DNA of 64,000 nucleotides from UBA1206 sp050953105 (lineage in GTDB: Bacteria > Bacillota > Clostridia > Oscillospirales > CAG-382). Below the pieces are notes generated by a model. The model searched no databases and was not told the origin of the DNA. It saw nothing but the letters and a program-made list of their open reading frames with translations. Shown one piece after another: positions 7,775 to 16,029 of the stretch (position 1 is the first letter of the stretch; the number at the start of each line of letters is the position of its first letter). The stretch lies in the NCBI GenBank assembly GCA_050953105.1, contig JBMNMA010000001.1, positions 442,942-506,941 on the forward strand, written 5' to 3'. A program made the position numbers and the translations under genes.

Positions 7775-10149
7775 ACGCCGAAAATAAGCCTTGCGTATTT
7801 AACCGCAGAAACGGCGTCCTTTCCGTAAAAGTCGGCGCCTATTGAGTCGGCATAATCCTGGGTAAGCACCGCTCCCCCCACCATAACCTTGCAGAAGGGG
7901 GCCTTTTCCTTAATCAGCCTTACCGTTTCGGCCATATTTACAACGGTAGTGGTCATAAGGGCCGAAAGTCCGGCAAGCTTTGCCCTGTGGGTTAACACCG
8001 CCTCAAGGACAACCTCCGGCGGCACGTTTTTGCCTAAATCAATAACGTCAAAGCCGTAGTTTTCAAGGAGGGTTTTTACAATGTTTTTGCCTATGTCGTG
8101 TATATCACCCTTGACGGTGGCGATTATTATCTTATGCCCGGAACTTTGCTTTTCACCCTTATAGGATTTTTTTATTTCCTCAAAGGCAGCTTTGGCAGCC
8201 TCGGCGGCCATAAGAAGCTGGGGAAGGAACATTTTTCCCTTTTCAAATTCCTTGCCCACCTCGTCAAGGGCGGGGACAAGGTGTTCGCTTATTATAACCA
8301 GAGGTTCTGTGCTGTCAAGAAGCTTCTTTGTGGCCTTGGATGCCGATTCGGCAAGGCCGGATATTATGGAATCATACAGGGTAAGTTCTGAATAAACCTT
8401 CTCTTTGGGAGGTTCGGCAATATACTTATCCACATATTCGGCATATTGTGCCTTATATCCCTCTAATGCCCTTGAAGAGTAATAGGCACTCATCATGCTT
8501 TCGGAAAGTGGGTTGACTATTCCCGCCGACAGGCCGGCCTCAAGGGCCATGCCGAAAAAGGCGGCGTTTATGTTGTCCCGCTTGGGAAGGCCGAAGGAAA
8601 TATTGGATATGCCCAAAACGGTGTGTAAACCCAGCTTTTCTTTTATTTGTGTTATTGTCTTTATGGTTATTTCAGCGGCATTTTTGGTGGATGCCGCCGA
8701 GGTAACAATACCGTCGGCGATAAGATCCTTTTTATCGATACCGTATTCTTTGGCCTTGGATATGATTTTTTCGATTATTTTAAGTCGTCCTTCGGGTTCT
8801 TCGGGTATTCCATTTTCGTCCATGGCAAGGCAGACTGCCGCCGCCCCGTATTTTTTCATTAACGGGAATATGGCGGCCATGGATTCTTCCGAGCCGTTGA
8901 CCGAGTTTATAAGGGGTTTACCGTTGTATATCCTAAGCGCCTTTTCAAGAGCCTCATAATTTGAGGTGTCAAGCTGCAAGGGCAGTTCGGTTACCGCCTG
9001 CAGGGCCTCCACCGCCTTGGTAAGCATTGATACTTCGTCAATTCCGGGCAGCCCCACATTTACGTCAAGGATATGGGCTCCCTTTTCCTGCTGGGCAAGT
9101 CCTTCCCGGAGTATATATTCAATATCCCCGTTTTTAAGGGCTTCCTTAAACAAGGGTTTTCCCGTGGGGTTTATCCGTTCGCCGATAATAAGCGGATCGC
9201 TACCGAAAAATGAGATACGGCTGCGTGAGGCAACGGCGGTGAAATTCTTTTTGCTAACCGGCTTAATTTCTTTGCCCTTAATCTCATTTGCAATTTCTTT
9301 TATATATTCATTGTTGGTGCCGCAGCAGCCGCCAACGGCGGAAACTCCCGCTTCCACCAGCTTTACGCAAGCCTTTGCAAAGGCAAACTTGTCCACGTTG
9401 TAAACGGCTTTGCCGCCCTTTGAAACGGGGATACCCGCATTGGGGTTGCAAAGAATGGGGACGGAGGAATATTTCACAAGTTCGGGAACGATGGCAACAA
9501 GCTGTTCGGGGCCTTCGCCGCAGTTTATACCTATGCCGTCGATACCCATTCCCTCAAGCATAAAGCAGGCGTTGGCAGGTGAGCCGCCCGAAATAAGCTT
9601 TCCCTTGGAGTCCAATATCATTGTTAAAATAACGGGTAGATTGGTGTTTTCCTTTGCCGCAAGAAGGGCCGCTTTCATTTCATAAGGGTCGGACATTGTT
9701 TCAAACAATATCAAATCCACCCCGGCTTTTTCGCCTGAAGTAACGATAGAGGCATAAGCGGATACGGCGTCTTCAAAGTCAAGCTGGCCGAGGGGTTTTA
9801 ACAGTTTGCCCATAGAGCCCACCGACAAGGCTATAAAGGCTTTTTTGCCGGTTTTGGCATAATAATCCGAAACCGCCTGACGGGCAATGGATACGGCCTT
9901 TTCGACGGTTTGGGAAAGGGTGTATTTAGTGTCGCAAAGCTTAAAGGGGTTGGCGCCGAAGGTGTTGGTGGAGATAACGTCGGCCCCCGCCTCAAGGTAT
10001 AGAGTATGAATCTTGTATATGCTGTCGGGGTGGGTAAAGTTCCACTCCTCGGGTATTTCCCCGGTTTTCAACCCCATGTCATGAAGGAAGGTTCCCATGG
10101 AGCCGTCGAATATAACCGGCTTTTTGCCGAAAATATCAAGAAATTTCAT
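7771..10149 (-). CDS. metH: cobalamin-dependent methionine synthase lacking the reactivation domain
   Basis: MetH transfers the methyl of 5-methyltetrahydrofolate to homocysteine through cobalamin. The 792 residues hold, in order, the homocysteine-binding barrel (about 1-290, zinc ligands in NCG and GGCCG), the pterin-binding barrel (about 320-560, from IGERINPTG), a helical cap, and the B12-binding domain with the DIHDIGKN cobalt-ligating motif. The C-terminal AdoMet activation domain of E. coli MetH (1,227 residues) is absent, as in many anaerobes, so oxidised cobalamin must be reactivated by another protein. It lies one base after metF, which supplies its methyl donor. Confidence 0.92.
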   Translation of the reverse strand: MKFLDIFGKKPVIFDGSMGTFLHDMGLKTGEIPEEWNFTHPDSIYKIHTLYLEAGADVISTNTFGANPFKLCDTKYTLSQTVEKAVSIARQAVSDYYAKTGKKAFIALSVGSMGKLLKPLGQLDFEDAVSAYASIVTSGEKAGVDLILFETMSDPYEMKAALLAAKENTNLPVILTMILDSKGKLISGGSPANACFMLEGMGIDGIGINCGEGPEQLVAIVPELVKYSSVPILCNPNAGIPVSKGGKAVYNVDKFAFAKACVKLVEAGVSAVGGCCGTNNEYIKEIANEIKGKEIKPVSKKNFTAVASRSRISFFGSDPLIIGERINPTGKPLFKEALKNGDIEYILREGLAQQEKGAHILDVNVGLPGIDEVSMLTKAVEALQAVTELPLQLDTSNYEALEKALRIYNGKPLINSVNGSEESMAAIFPLMKKYGAAAVCLAMDENGIPEEPEGRLKIIEKIISKAKEYGIDKKDLIADGIVTSAASTKNAAEITIKTITQIKEKLGLHTVLGISNISFGLPKRDNINAAFFGMALEAGLSAGIVNPLSESMMSAYYSSRALEGYKAQYAEYVDKYIAEPPKEKVYSELTLYDSIISGLAESASKATKKLLDSTEPLVIISEHLVPALDEVGKEFEKGKMFLPQLLMAAEAAKAAFEEIKKSYKGEKQSSGHKIIIATVKGDIHDIGKNIVKTLLENYGFDVIDLGKNVPPEVVLEAVLTHRAKLAGLSALMTTTVVNMAETVRLIKEKAPFCKVMVGGAVLTQDYADSIGADFYGKDAVSAVKYARLIFGV

Positions 10150-10150
10150 T

Positions 10151-11005
10151 TTAAACCCCTTTTACCCCATCGATTATCGCCTTTGCGATATTGGGACGGT
10201 TCATGGTATAAATATGTATATTGCCGAATCCGTTGGATATAATGTCGTTTATCTGATTAACGGCAAACTCTATCCCCGCTTTTTCCATGTCCGGCGTTGA
10301 GCCGTATTTTGAAATTATTGTGGCAAGGGATGAGGGCACCCGGCTTTTTGAAAGCTGAATCATTTTACCGATTCGGGATGCGTTGGTTACCGGCATAATG
10401 CCTGCAAGAATGGGAATGTTTATTCCCGCTTTGGCCGCTTTTTCACGGAATTCGTAATAAACAACGTTGTCGAAAAACATTTGCGTTGTTAAAAACTGAG
10501 CGCCGGCGTCAACCTTTATTTTAAGGTTTTCCATATCCTCGTCTAACGACGCCGATTCGGGATGTCCCTCTGGATAGCAGGCTCCGCCTATGCAAAATTC
10601 ACCGTTTTTCTTTATGTCAAATATAAGCTGGCTGGCGTATTTGTAGTCGTTGGGGAGAACAAAGTCAGGCTCTGTCGGAATATCCCCCCGTAAAGCAAGG
10701 ATGTTTTGAATGTTTTCGCTTTTTAGCTTTTCAATAACCTCATACACCTTTTGTCTGGTGGAGGAAACGCAGGTAAGATGGGCAAGGGCGGGAATATTGT
10801 GGTTTTCAATCTCCTTTGCCACTTCTACGGTAAATTCGCTTGTCCCCCCGGTGGCGCCGTAGGTGCAGGAAACAAAAGCGGGTGAAAGGGTTGCAGTTTC
10901 GGCAACTATGCGTTTTGTGTCCTCAAGCTGGGAAAACTGCTTGGGGGGGAACAGCTCAAGGGAGATGGTGGTTTTTTCCCTTTTTAAAATATCAATTATT
11001 TTCAC
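10151..11005 (-). CDS. metF: 5,10-methylenetetrahydrofolate reductase
   Basis: The 284-residue TIM-barrel flavoprotein reduces methylenetetrahydrofolate to 5-methyltetrahydrofolate for MetH, encoded immediately downstream. Typical features are SLELFPPK near residue 15 with the conserved catalytic glutamate, the AHLTCV segment, and ILALRGDIP. Length matches bacterial MetF. The start codon is GTG and overlaps the end of yigZ by 14 bases. In an anaerobe it could also run toward acetogenic one-carbon metabolism, but its neighbours point to methionine. Confidence 0.92.
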   Translation of the reverse strand: MKIIDILKREKTTISLELFPPKQFSQLEDTKRIVAETATLSPAFVSCTYGATGGTSEFTVEVAKEIENHNIPALAHLTCVSSTRQKVYEVIEKLKSENIQNILALRGDIPTEPDFVLPNDYKYASQLIFDIKKNGEFCIGGACYPEGHPESASLDEDMENLKIKVDAGAQFLTTQMFFDNVVYYEFREKAAKAGINIPILAGIMPVTNASRIGKMIQLSKSRVPSSLATIISKYGSTPDMEKAGIEFAVNQINDIISNGFGNIHIYTMNRPNIAKAIIDGVKGV

Positions 11006-11645
11006 CCGAGTTTACCTCCTTTTGTGCCGGCATGAAGCGGTTTTGCAAAATTTCTATTTGTGCCCTTCTGCCCGAATTTTCGTGTATTGATTGTATGACC
11101 TTTTCTAAATACTGCTCTTCTATAAAGCATTCGGCTGATACTTGGTCGGTATATTGTGTATTATTAACCGAAACGCCCTCGGTTTTAAACAGATACGACA
11201 GCCTTTGAAAGTCGCTGTAGGTGGATGTTACCTTAAACACGGCATGGGGAACCCATAATACAACCCCTGCCTTGTCCACGGCGTTTTTAGCGGCGGCGGT
11301 ATAGGCCCGGACAAGTCCCCCTGCCCCAAGCTGAATGCCCCCGAAATACCGGGTAACCACCACAACGGCGTTGGTAAGGCCCTCCTTGCGGAGCACCTCA
11401 AGGACAGGCAGGCCTGCGGTGCCGTGGGGCTCGCCGTCGTCGGAAAACCTTGACATATTGTTTTCCCTTAAAATATAGGCATAAACATTGTGGGTGGCGT
11501 CGGAATACCTTTTTCTAACCGAATTTATAAAGGAAATCGCCTCCTCCTCGGTTAAAACCGGCGAAGCGGTGGAGTAAAAAACCGACTTCCTTTCGGTAAA
11601 TTCGGCAAAGGATGTTTCCCTAAGGCTTTTATACCCTTTGCTCAT
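10992..11645 (-). CDS. YigZ/IMPACT-family protein
   Basis: The 217-residue product matches the UPF0029 (IMPACT/YigZ) family, with the N-terminal hallmark ERKSVFYSTASPV, the central FSDDGEPHGTAGLPVLEVL and TRYFGGIQLGAGGL, and a C-terminal DUF1949 domain. The family is linked to translational stress control in eukaryotes; the bacterial role is unclear. The frame is open further upstream, inside lysC. I place the start at 11645 because homology begins there; no strong ribosome binding site is visible and coupling to lysC is likely. It overlaps lysC by 17 bases and metF by 14. Confidence 0.8.
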   Translation of the reverse strand: MSKGYKSLRETSFAEFTERKSVFYSTASPVLTEEEAISFINSVRKRYSDATHNVYAYILRENNMSRFSDDGEPHGTAGLPVLEVLRKEGLTNAVVVVTRYFGGIQLGAGGLVRAYTAAAKNAVDKAGVVLWVPHAVFKVTSTYSDFQRLSYLFKTEGVSVNNTQYTDQVSAECFIEEQYLEKVIQSIHENSGRRAQIEILQNRFMPAQKEVNSGENN

Positions 11646-12969
11646 GATTGCAAAATTCGTAATAAACCGCCCGAATGGCCTCCTCAAAGTCTTTTTCATC
11701 CACGCCAACTATAATGTTAAGCTCGGAGGATCCCTGGTCGATCATTTTAATGTTTATTCCCGCCTTGGCAATTGCCGAAAATACCCTCGAGGCGGTTCCG
11801 GGGGAGTTGACCATACCACGGCCCACAACGGCGATTAACGCCAGAGAAGGCTCAATAAATATGTTGTCGGGGTTTACCATACGGGAAAGCTTGTTAAGCA
11901 GGAAGCTTTCTTTTCCCTTGATATATGAGGAATCCACGATAACCGACATGGTGTCGATACCGGAGGGAAGATGCTCGAAGCATATGTTCATATCGTAGAA
12001 GGCCTGAAGCACCTTCATGCCGAAGCCCACCTCAAGGTTCATCATATCCTTTTCAAGATGAACCACCGAAAATCCCTTTTTTCCGGCTATACCCGTAATA
12101 ACCTCCGGATTTACCACGTTTGTCTCCGATACTATAAGGGTGCCGGGGTGGGAAGGATCGTTGGTGTTTTTAATGTTTATGGGTATTCCCGCAATTTTAA
12201 CCGGGAAAATGGCATCCTCGTGCAATACTGTGGCTCCCATGTAAGAAAGCTCACGCAGTTCTCTGTAGGTGATTACGCTTATGGGAAGGGGGTTATTCAC
12301 AATCCTGGGGTCGCACATTAAGAAGCCGGAAACATCCGTCCAGTTTTCGTATATATCCGCCATTACCGCCCTTGCCACCACTGCGCCGGTAATGTCGCTG
12401 CCGCCCCGGGAGAAGGTTTTAATTTCCCCGCAGGGGAGAGAGCCGTAAAAGCCCGGGATGACGGCATATTTGGCGGAAAGCAGCCTTTCGGACATAAACA
12501 GATTGGTGCGGTCGGCGTTGAACAGTTTATCGGGACCGAAAAACACCACCTCGGCGGCGTCTATAAATTCAAACCCCAGATAGTGGGAAAGGATGATGCC
12601 GTTTAAATATTCCCCACGGGAGGCGGCATAGTCAACGGTGCATCCTTTTTCAAGGTTTTTGTATATTATTTCAAATTCCCGGTCTAAGGTCATGTCAAGG
12701 CAAAGGCCGGTTATTATATCGTCGAATCTTTCCTTTATTTTTTTAAGTAAATCGGTGAAATCACTGCCGGAGGAGGCATTTTTCTGACATTCTATAAGCA
12801 TGTCGGTAACCTTGGTGTCTCCGCTGTGGCGTTTGCCGGGGGCGGAGGGAACAACGTACCGGCGCGTGGGGTCGGAGAGTATGATATCGGCGACTTTTTT
12901 GAATTGTTCAGCGTCCGCAAGGGAGGAGCCGCCGAATTTTACAACTTTGATGCAGTCGGACTTTTTCAT
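11629..12969 (-). CDS. lysC: aspartokinase
   Basis: The enzyme phosphorylates aspartate, the first step toward lysine, threonine, methionine and diaminopimelate. The 446-residue chain has the N-terminal kinase signature KVVKFGGSSLA, the central SRGGSDITG substrate-binding motif, and two C-terminal ACT domains (about residues 300-440) for feedback control by lysine and/or threonine. It heads an operon with yigZ, metF, metH and trmK, which ties aspartate-family flux to methionine formation. The leader between promoter and start is about 40 bases, too short for a lysine riboswitch. Confidence 0.9.
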   Translation of the reverse strand: MKKSDCIKVVKFGGSSLADAEQFKKVADIILSDPTRRYVVPSAPGKRHSGDTKVTDMLIECQKNASSGSDFTDLLKKIKERFDDIITGLCLDMTLDREFEIIYKNLEKGCTVDYAASRGEYLNGIILSHYLGFEFIDAAEVVFFGPDKLFNADRTNLFMSERLLSAKYAVIPGFYGSLPCGEIKTFSRGGSDITGAVVARAVMADIYENWTDVSGFLMCDPRIVNNPLPISVITYRELRELSYMGATVLHEDAIFPVKIAGIPINIKNTNDPSHPGTLIVSETNVVNPEVITGIAGKKGFSVVHLEKDMMNLEVGFGMKVLQAFYDMNICFEHLPSGIDTMSVIVDSSYIKGKESFLLNKLSRMVNPDNIFIEPSLALIAVVGRGMVNSPGTASRVFSAIAKAGINIKMIDQGSSELNIIVGVDEKDFEEAIRAVYYEFCNHEQRV

Positions 12970-13014
12970 TGACTTATACTCCGGAAAAATTATTTACAAA
13001 TATTAGCATGGTTC

Positions 13015-13043
13015 ATATTAACACACTGCGTATAAAAATTCAA
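13015..13043 (-). promoter_or_regulatory. lysC operon promoter
   Basis: On the minus strand TTGAAT (13043-13038) and TAATAT (13020-13015) are separated by 17 bases, upstream of lysC. Confidence 0.5.
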
Positions 13044-13094
13044 TAGTCATTTTTTACATACATTATAATATATGCCCGTTTTTATATTAAGGTA

Positions 13095-13123
13095 TTGACA
13101 AATAAGCGCTGAAAGGATATACT
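13095..13123 (+). promoter_or_regulatory. tRNA-Arg promoter
   Basis: A consensus TTGACA (13095-13100) and TATACT (13118-13123) with a 17-base spacer lie 13 bases upstream of the mature tRNA start. Confidence 0.75.
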
Positions 13124-13136
13124 TAAAAAACGGCAC

Positions 13137-13211
13137 GCCCCCATAGTTAAATGGATATAACAAGCCCCTCCTAAGGGTTAGTTATGGGTTCGATTCCCGT
13201 TGGGGGTGCCA
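13137..13211 (+). tRNA. tRNA-Arg (anticodon CCT)
   Basis: A full cloverleaf can be drawn. The acceptor GCCCCCA pairs with TGGGGGT (one G-U), the D stem is GTTA/TAAC, the anticodon stem AGCCC/GGGTT encloses loop CTCCTAA, and the T arm has TTCGATT. The CCA end is encoded. Anticodon CCT reads AGG. It is a single tRNA gene with its own promoter and terminator. Confidence 0.95.
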
Positions 13212-13212
13212 G

Positions 13213-13240
13213 AAAAATGCACCCTTTCGGGTGCATTTTT
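13213..13240 (+). terminator. tRNA terminator
   Basis: A perfect 12-base inverted repeat (AAAAATGCACCC and its complement) around a four-base loop ends in T residues directly after the tRNA. Confidence 0.85.
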
Positions 13241-13242
13241 CA

Positions 13243-13310
13243 GTTATATTCGCCTGCGGCGAGTTATATTGCTACGCAGTTATATTGCCCCTTGCGGGGC
13301 AGTTTTTATT
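13243..13310 (+). repeat. GTTATATT motif with small palindromes
   Basis: GTTATATT occurs three times (13243, 13263, 13279), separated by GC-rich mini-palindromes such as CGCCTGCGGCG. The last one, GCCCCTTGCGGGGC followed by a T-rich stretch, could act as a second terminator. No coding sequence is present. It resembles small interspersed elements found near tRNA genes in related genomes, from memory. Confidence 0.5.
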
Positions 13311-13368
13311 TTGTATATTTCGACAACACATAAATTTATATTTTGTATATTTTTTATACAACACCCTA

Positions 13369-13419
13369 TTGACAAACGCGTTAGCGTATGCTAACATATA
13401 ATTGTTAGCGTAGGCTAAC
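13369..13419 (+). promoter_or_regulatory. feo promoter with two tandem palindromic operators
   Basis: GTTAGC-GTAT-GCTAAC (13380-13395) and GTTAGC-GTAG-GCTAAC (13404-13419) are two copies of the same dyad, 24 bases centre to centre. They flank a TATAAT at 13397-13402. TTGACA at 13369 is 22 bases from it, an unusually long spacer filled by the first operator. Repression by a metal-sensing regulator of the DtxR/IdeR or Fur type is inferred from the feo genes downstream. Confidence 0.7.
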
Positions 13420-13435
13420 AAAAGGAGTGGAAGGT

Positions 13436-13660
13436 ATGAAGACTTTAAGAGACACTAAACCGGGTGAAACGGTTAAAGTAGCCAAAGTGACCGGAGCGGG
13501 AGCAATCCGCCGGCGTATTATGGACATGGGAATAACCAAAGGCGTTAACATTACCGTAAGGAAAACCGCACCTTTGGGAGATCCCGTTGAAATAACCGTA
13601 CGGGGCTACCAACTGTCACTACGCAAAGCCGACGCCGAAATGGTGGTTCTTGAAGGGTGA
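13436..13660 (+). CDS. feoA: ferrous iron transport protein A
   Basis: The 74-residue protein has the SH3-like FeoA fold signature: an initial TKPGETVKV, GAIRRRIMDMGI, the KTAPLGDPVEI segment and a final strand. FeoA supports the FeoB Fe(II) transporter at the membrane. AAAGGAG ends eight bases before the ATG at 13436; an in-frame GTG at 13427 overlaps it and is rejected. It is the first gene of feoA-feoB-(FeoB-associated protein). Confidence 0.93.
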   Translation: MKTLRDTKPGETVKVAKVTGAGAIRRRIMDMGITKGVNITVRKTAPLGDPVEITVRGYQLSLRKADAEMVVLEG

Positions 13661-13663
13661 TCT

Positions 13664-15766
13664 ATGGATAAAACAATAAAAATCGCCCTTGCCGGCAACC
13701 CCAACTCGGGGAAAACCACATTATTTAATGCCTTAACCGGCTCCAACCAGTTCGTGGGCAACTGGCCGGGGGTAACCGTTGAAAAAAAGGAAGGCAAGCT
13801 GAAGGGACGGGAAAACGTAATTATAACCGACCTTCCCGGCATTTACTCCCTTTCCCCCTACTCCCTTGAGGAGGTTATTGCTCGGAATTATTTATTAAAC
13901 GATTGCCCCGACGCTATTTTGAATATAATAGACGGCACCAGCCTTGAGCGTTCCCTTTATCTCACCACCCAGCTTACCGAGCTGGGCATTCCGGTGGTAA
14001 TAGCCATTAACATGATGGACGTTATACGAAAAAACGGCTTTGAAATCGACGCCGCCGGACTTGAAAAGGAACTTGGGGTTAAAATTGTTGAAATTTCCGC
14101 TCTTAAGGAAACGGGGATAAACGAGGCAGCCGAGGCCGCTATATCGGCAGCCTTTTCCAAACAGCCTGTTTACCCCAAACATAAATTTGCCGGCAGCGTG
14201 GAACATTCTTTAGCACATATCGAGGAAGCTGTTATTCATGACATGCCCGCCGACAAACAGCGCTGGTATGCCATTAAAATATTTGAGCGGGACAAAAAAG
14301 TGATAGAGCTTTTGAATATTCCCGCCGAGACCCTTTCCCATATCGAGGACGATATTAAGGAATGCGAACGGGAAATGGACGACGACGCCGAGTCGATAAT
14401 TATAAACCAGCGTTATGAATACATTGAATCGATAATCGGCAAATACTATATAAAATCAAAATCCGGACTTAATGTGTCCGAAAAAATAGATAAAATAATA
14501 ACCAACCGTTTTCTCGCTTTACCCATTTTTGCGGTAATTATCTTCGCCATTTATTACATTTCGGTTTCAACCGTAGGATCCTATCTTTCCGACTTCGTCA
14601 ACGACACGCTGTTTGGCGAATGGATAAACCCCGCTATTTCAAACGCCTTGGAATCTGCCGGAACCGCCGGATGGCTGAACAGCCTTATCGTAGACGGCAT
14701 AGTGGGCGGCGTGGGAGCAGTGCTGGGTTTTGTTCCCCAGATGATGCTTCTGTTCATATTTCTTGCGTTTCTCGAGGCCTGCGGCTACATGTCCCGCATA
14801 GCCTTTATAATGGATAAGCTTTTCCGCAAGTTCGGCCTTTCGGGCAAATCCTTCATCCCTGTCCTTGTGGGTACGGGCTGTTCGGTTCCCGGCATTATGG
14901 CCAGCCGGACTATTGAAAGCGAAAGAGACCGTCGCATGACGGTTATGACCACCTCCTTTATGCCCTGCTCGGCAAAGCTGCCGGTTATAGCCCTTATTGC
15001 CGGAGCAATGTTCAATGGCGCATGGTGGGTGGCCCCCTCGGCATACTTTATAGGTATAGCATCTATTGCCCTATCGGGAATCATCCTTAAAAAGTCAAAG
15101 CCCTTTACAGGGGATTCGGCGGCCTTTGTGCTTGAGCTGCCTGCCTACCACATGCCCACGGTGATAAACATACTCCGTTCCATGTGGGAACGTGTCAGGT
15201 CCTTTATAAAGAAGGCCGGAACAATTATACTCCTTGCCTCTGTGGCCGTATGGTTTTTCTCCAACTTCGGCTTTGAAGACGGCTCCTTCGGCATGGTGTC
15301 AATGGAAAACTCCCTGCTTGCATCCATAGGCGGAATAATCGCCTTTATCTTCAAACCCCTCGGCTGGGGCGACTGGAAAGCCGCCGCCGCCACCATTAAC
15401 GGTCTTATTGCCAAGGAAAATGTGGTTTCTACCTTTGCCGTGTTATATGGCGAAAGTGCGGAAACCGTTTTAAGCCAGGTCTATTCACCCCTTGCCGGCT
15501 ATTCCCTGCTTTTATTCAACCTGCTGTGCGCCCCCTGCGTGGCAGCCATGGGAGCAATACGCCGGGAAATGAACAGCGGCAAATGGACCGCCTTTGCGAT
15601 AATTTATCAATGCGCTCTGGCATATTGCGTATCTCTGTGTGTATATCAGTTTGGATTACTGTTTAGCGGAAAACCCGACATAATCGGGACAATAGCCGCA
15701 GTAGTGGTTTTAGCCTCGTTTATGTTCCTGCTTTTCCGCCCTAATAAAAGAAAGGGGAATATATAA
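13664..15766 (+). CDS. feoB: ferrous iron transporter B
   Basis: FeoB imports Fe(II). The 700-residue protein has an N-terminal G domain with the P-loop GNPNSGKTT (residues 9-17), the G3 motif DLPGIYSLSPYS and a G4 equivalent NMMD, then a helical guanine-dissociation-inhibitor region, then the Gate and core membrane domains from about residue 285 (for example VPGIMASRTIESERDRR). Four bases separate it from feoA. Iron import of this type suits an anaerobic habitat where iron is ferrous. Confidence 0.95.
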   Translation: MDKTIKIALAGNPNSGKTTLFNALTGSNQFVGNWPGVTVEKKEGKLKGRENVIITDLPGIYSLSPYSLEEVIARNYLLNDCPDAILNIIDGTSLERSLYLTTQLTELGIPVVIAINMMDVIRKNGFEIDAAGLEKELGVKIVEISALKETGINEAAEAAISAAFSKQPVYPKHKFAGSVEHSLAHIEEAVIHDMPADKQRWYAIKIFERDKKVIELLNIPAETLSHIEDDIKECEREMDDDAESIIINQRYEYIESIIGKYYIKSKSGLNVSEKIDKIITNRFLALPIFAVIIFAIYYISVSTVGSYLSDFVNDTLFGEWINPAISNALESAGTAGWLNSLIVDGIVGGVGAVLGFVPQMMLLFIFLAFLEACGYMSRIAFIMDKLFRKFGLSGKSFIPVLVGTGCSVPGIMASRTIESERDRRMTVMTTSFMPCSAKLPVIALIAGAMFNGAWWVAPSAYFIGIASIALSGIILKKSKPFTGDSAAFVLELPAYHMPTVINILRSMWERVRSFIKKAGTIILLASVAVWFFSNFGFEDGSFGMVSMENSLLASIGGIIAFIFKPLGWGDWKAAAATINGLIAKENVVSTFAVLYGESAETVLSQVYSPLAGYSLLLFNLLCAPCVAAMGAIRREMNSGKWTAFAIIYQCALAYCVSLCVYQFGLLFSGKPDIIGTIAAVVVLASFMFLLFRPNKRKGNI

Positions 15767-15936
15767 TGCCCACCGTAATAGTTTCGATTGTTGTTATAGC
15801 CGTAATCGGGGTTGCTTTGTATTATACAATTAAAAACCGCAAAAAAGGCGCCTGCGCCTACTGCAGCTCCTGCTGCTCTACCTGCGGCGGCTGCTCCACC
15901 GAAGACGGCCAAAACAAAGCTGACGAAAGCAAATAA
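15766..15936 (+). CDS. FeoB-associated Cys-rich membrane protein
   Basis: This 56-residue protein has one N-terminal membrane helix (about residues 3-20) followed by a short basic stretch and a cluster of seven cysteines in 14 residues (CAYCSSCCSTCGGC). It matches the small FeoB_associated family found after feoB in Firmicutes. Its ATG overlaps the feoB stop (TAATG). A role in handling iron at the transporter is presumed, not proven. Confidence 0.85.
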   Translation: MPTVIVSIVVIAVIGVALYYTIKNRKKGACAYCSSCCSTCGGCSTEDGQNKADESK

Positions 15937-15981
15937 CCATATAATCCGTTAGTTCCTCCGGATAAGCTATCATTGCAAAAA

Positions 15982-16014
15982 AACAACCGGCCGTTTATGC
16001 GGCCGGTTGTTTTT
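15982..16014. terminator. bidirectional terminator between feo operon and FAD enzyme gene
   Basis: A 12-base stem AACAACCGGCCG with its complement and a six-base loop is bordered by A and T runs. It serves the converging feo and FAD-enzyme transcripts. Confidence 0.88.
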
Positions 16015-16029
16015 GTATATTCGTCTTTT

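Noticed and set aside
12970..13014. Lysine riboswitch upstream of lysC
   Set aside because: The leader from the predicted promoter is about 40 bases, far too short.
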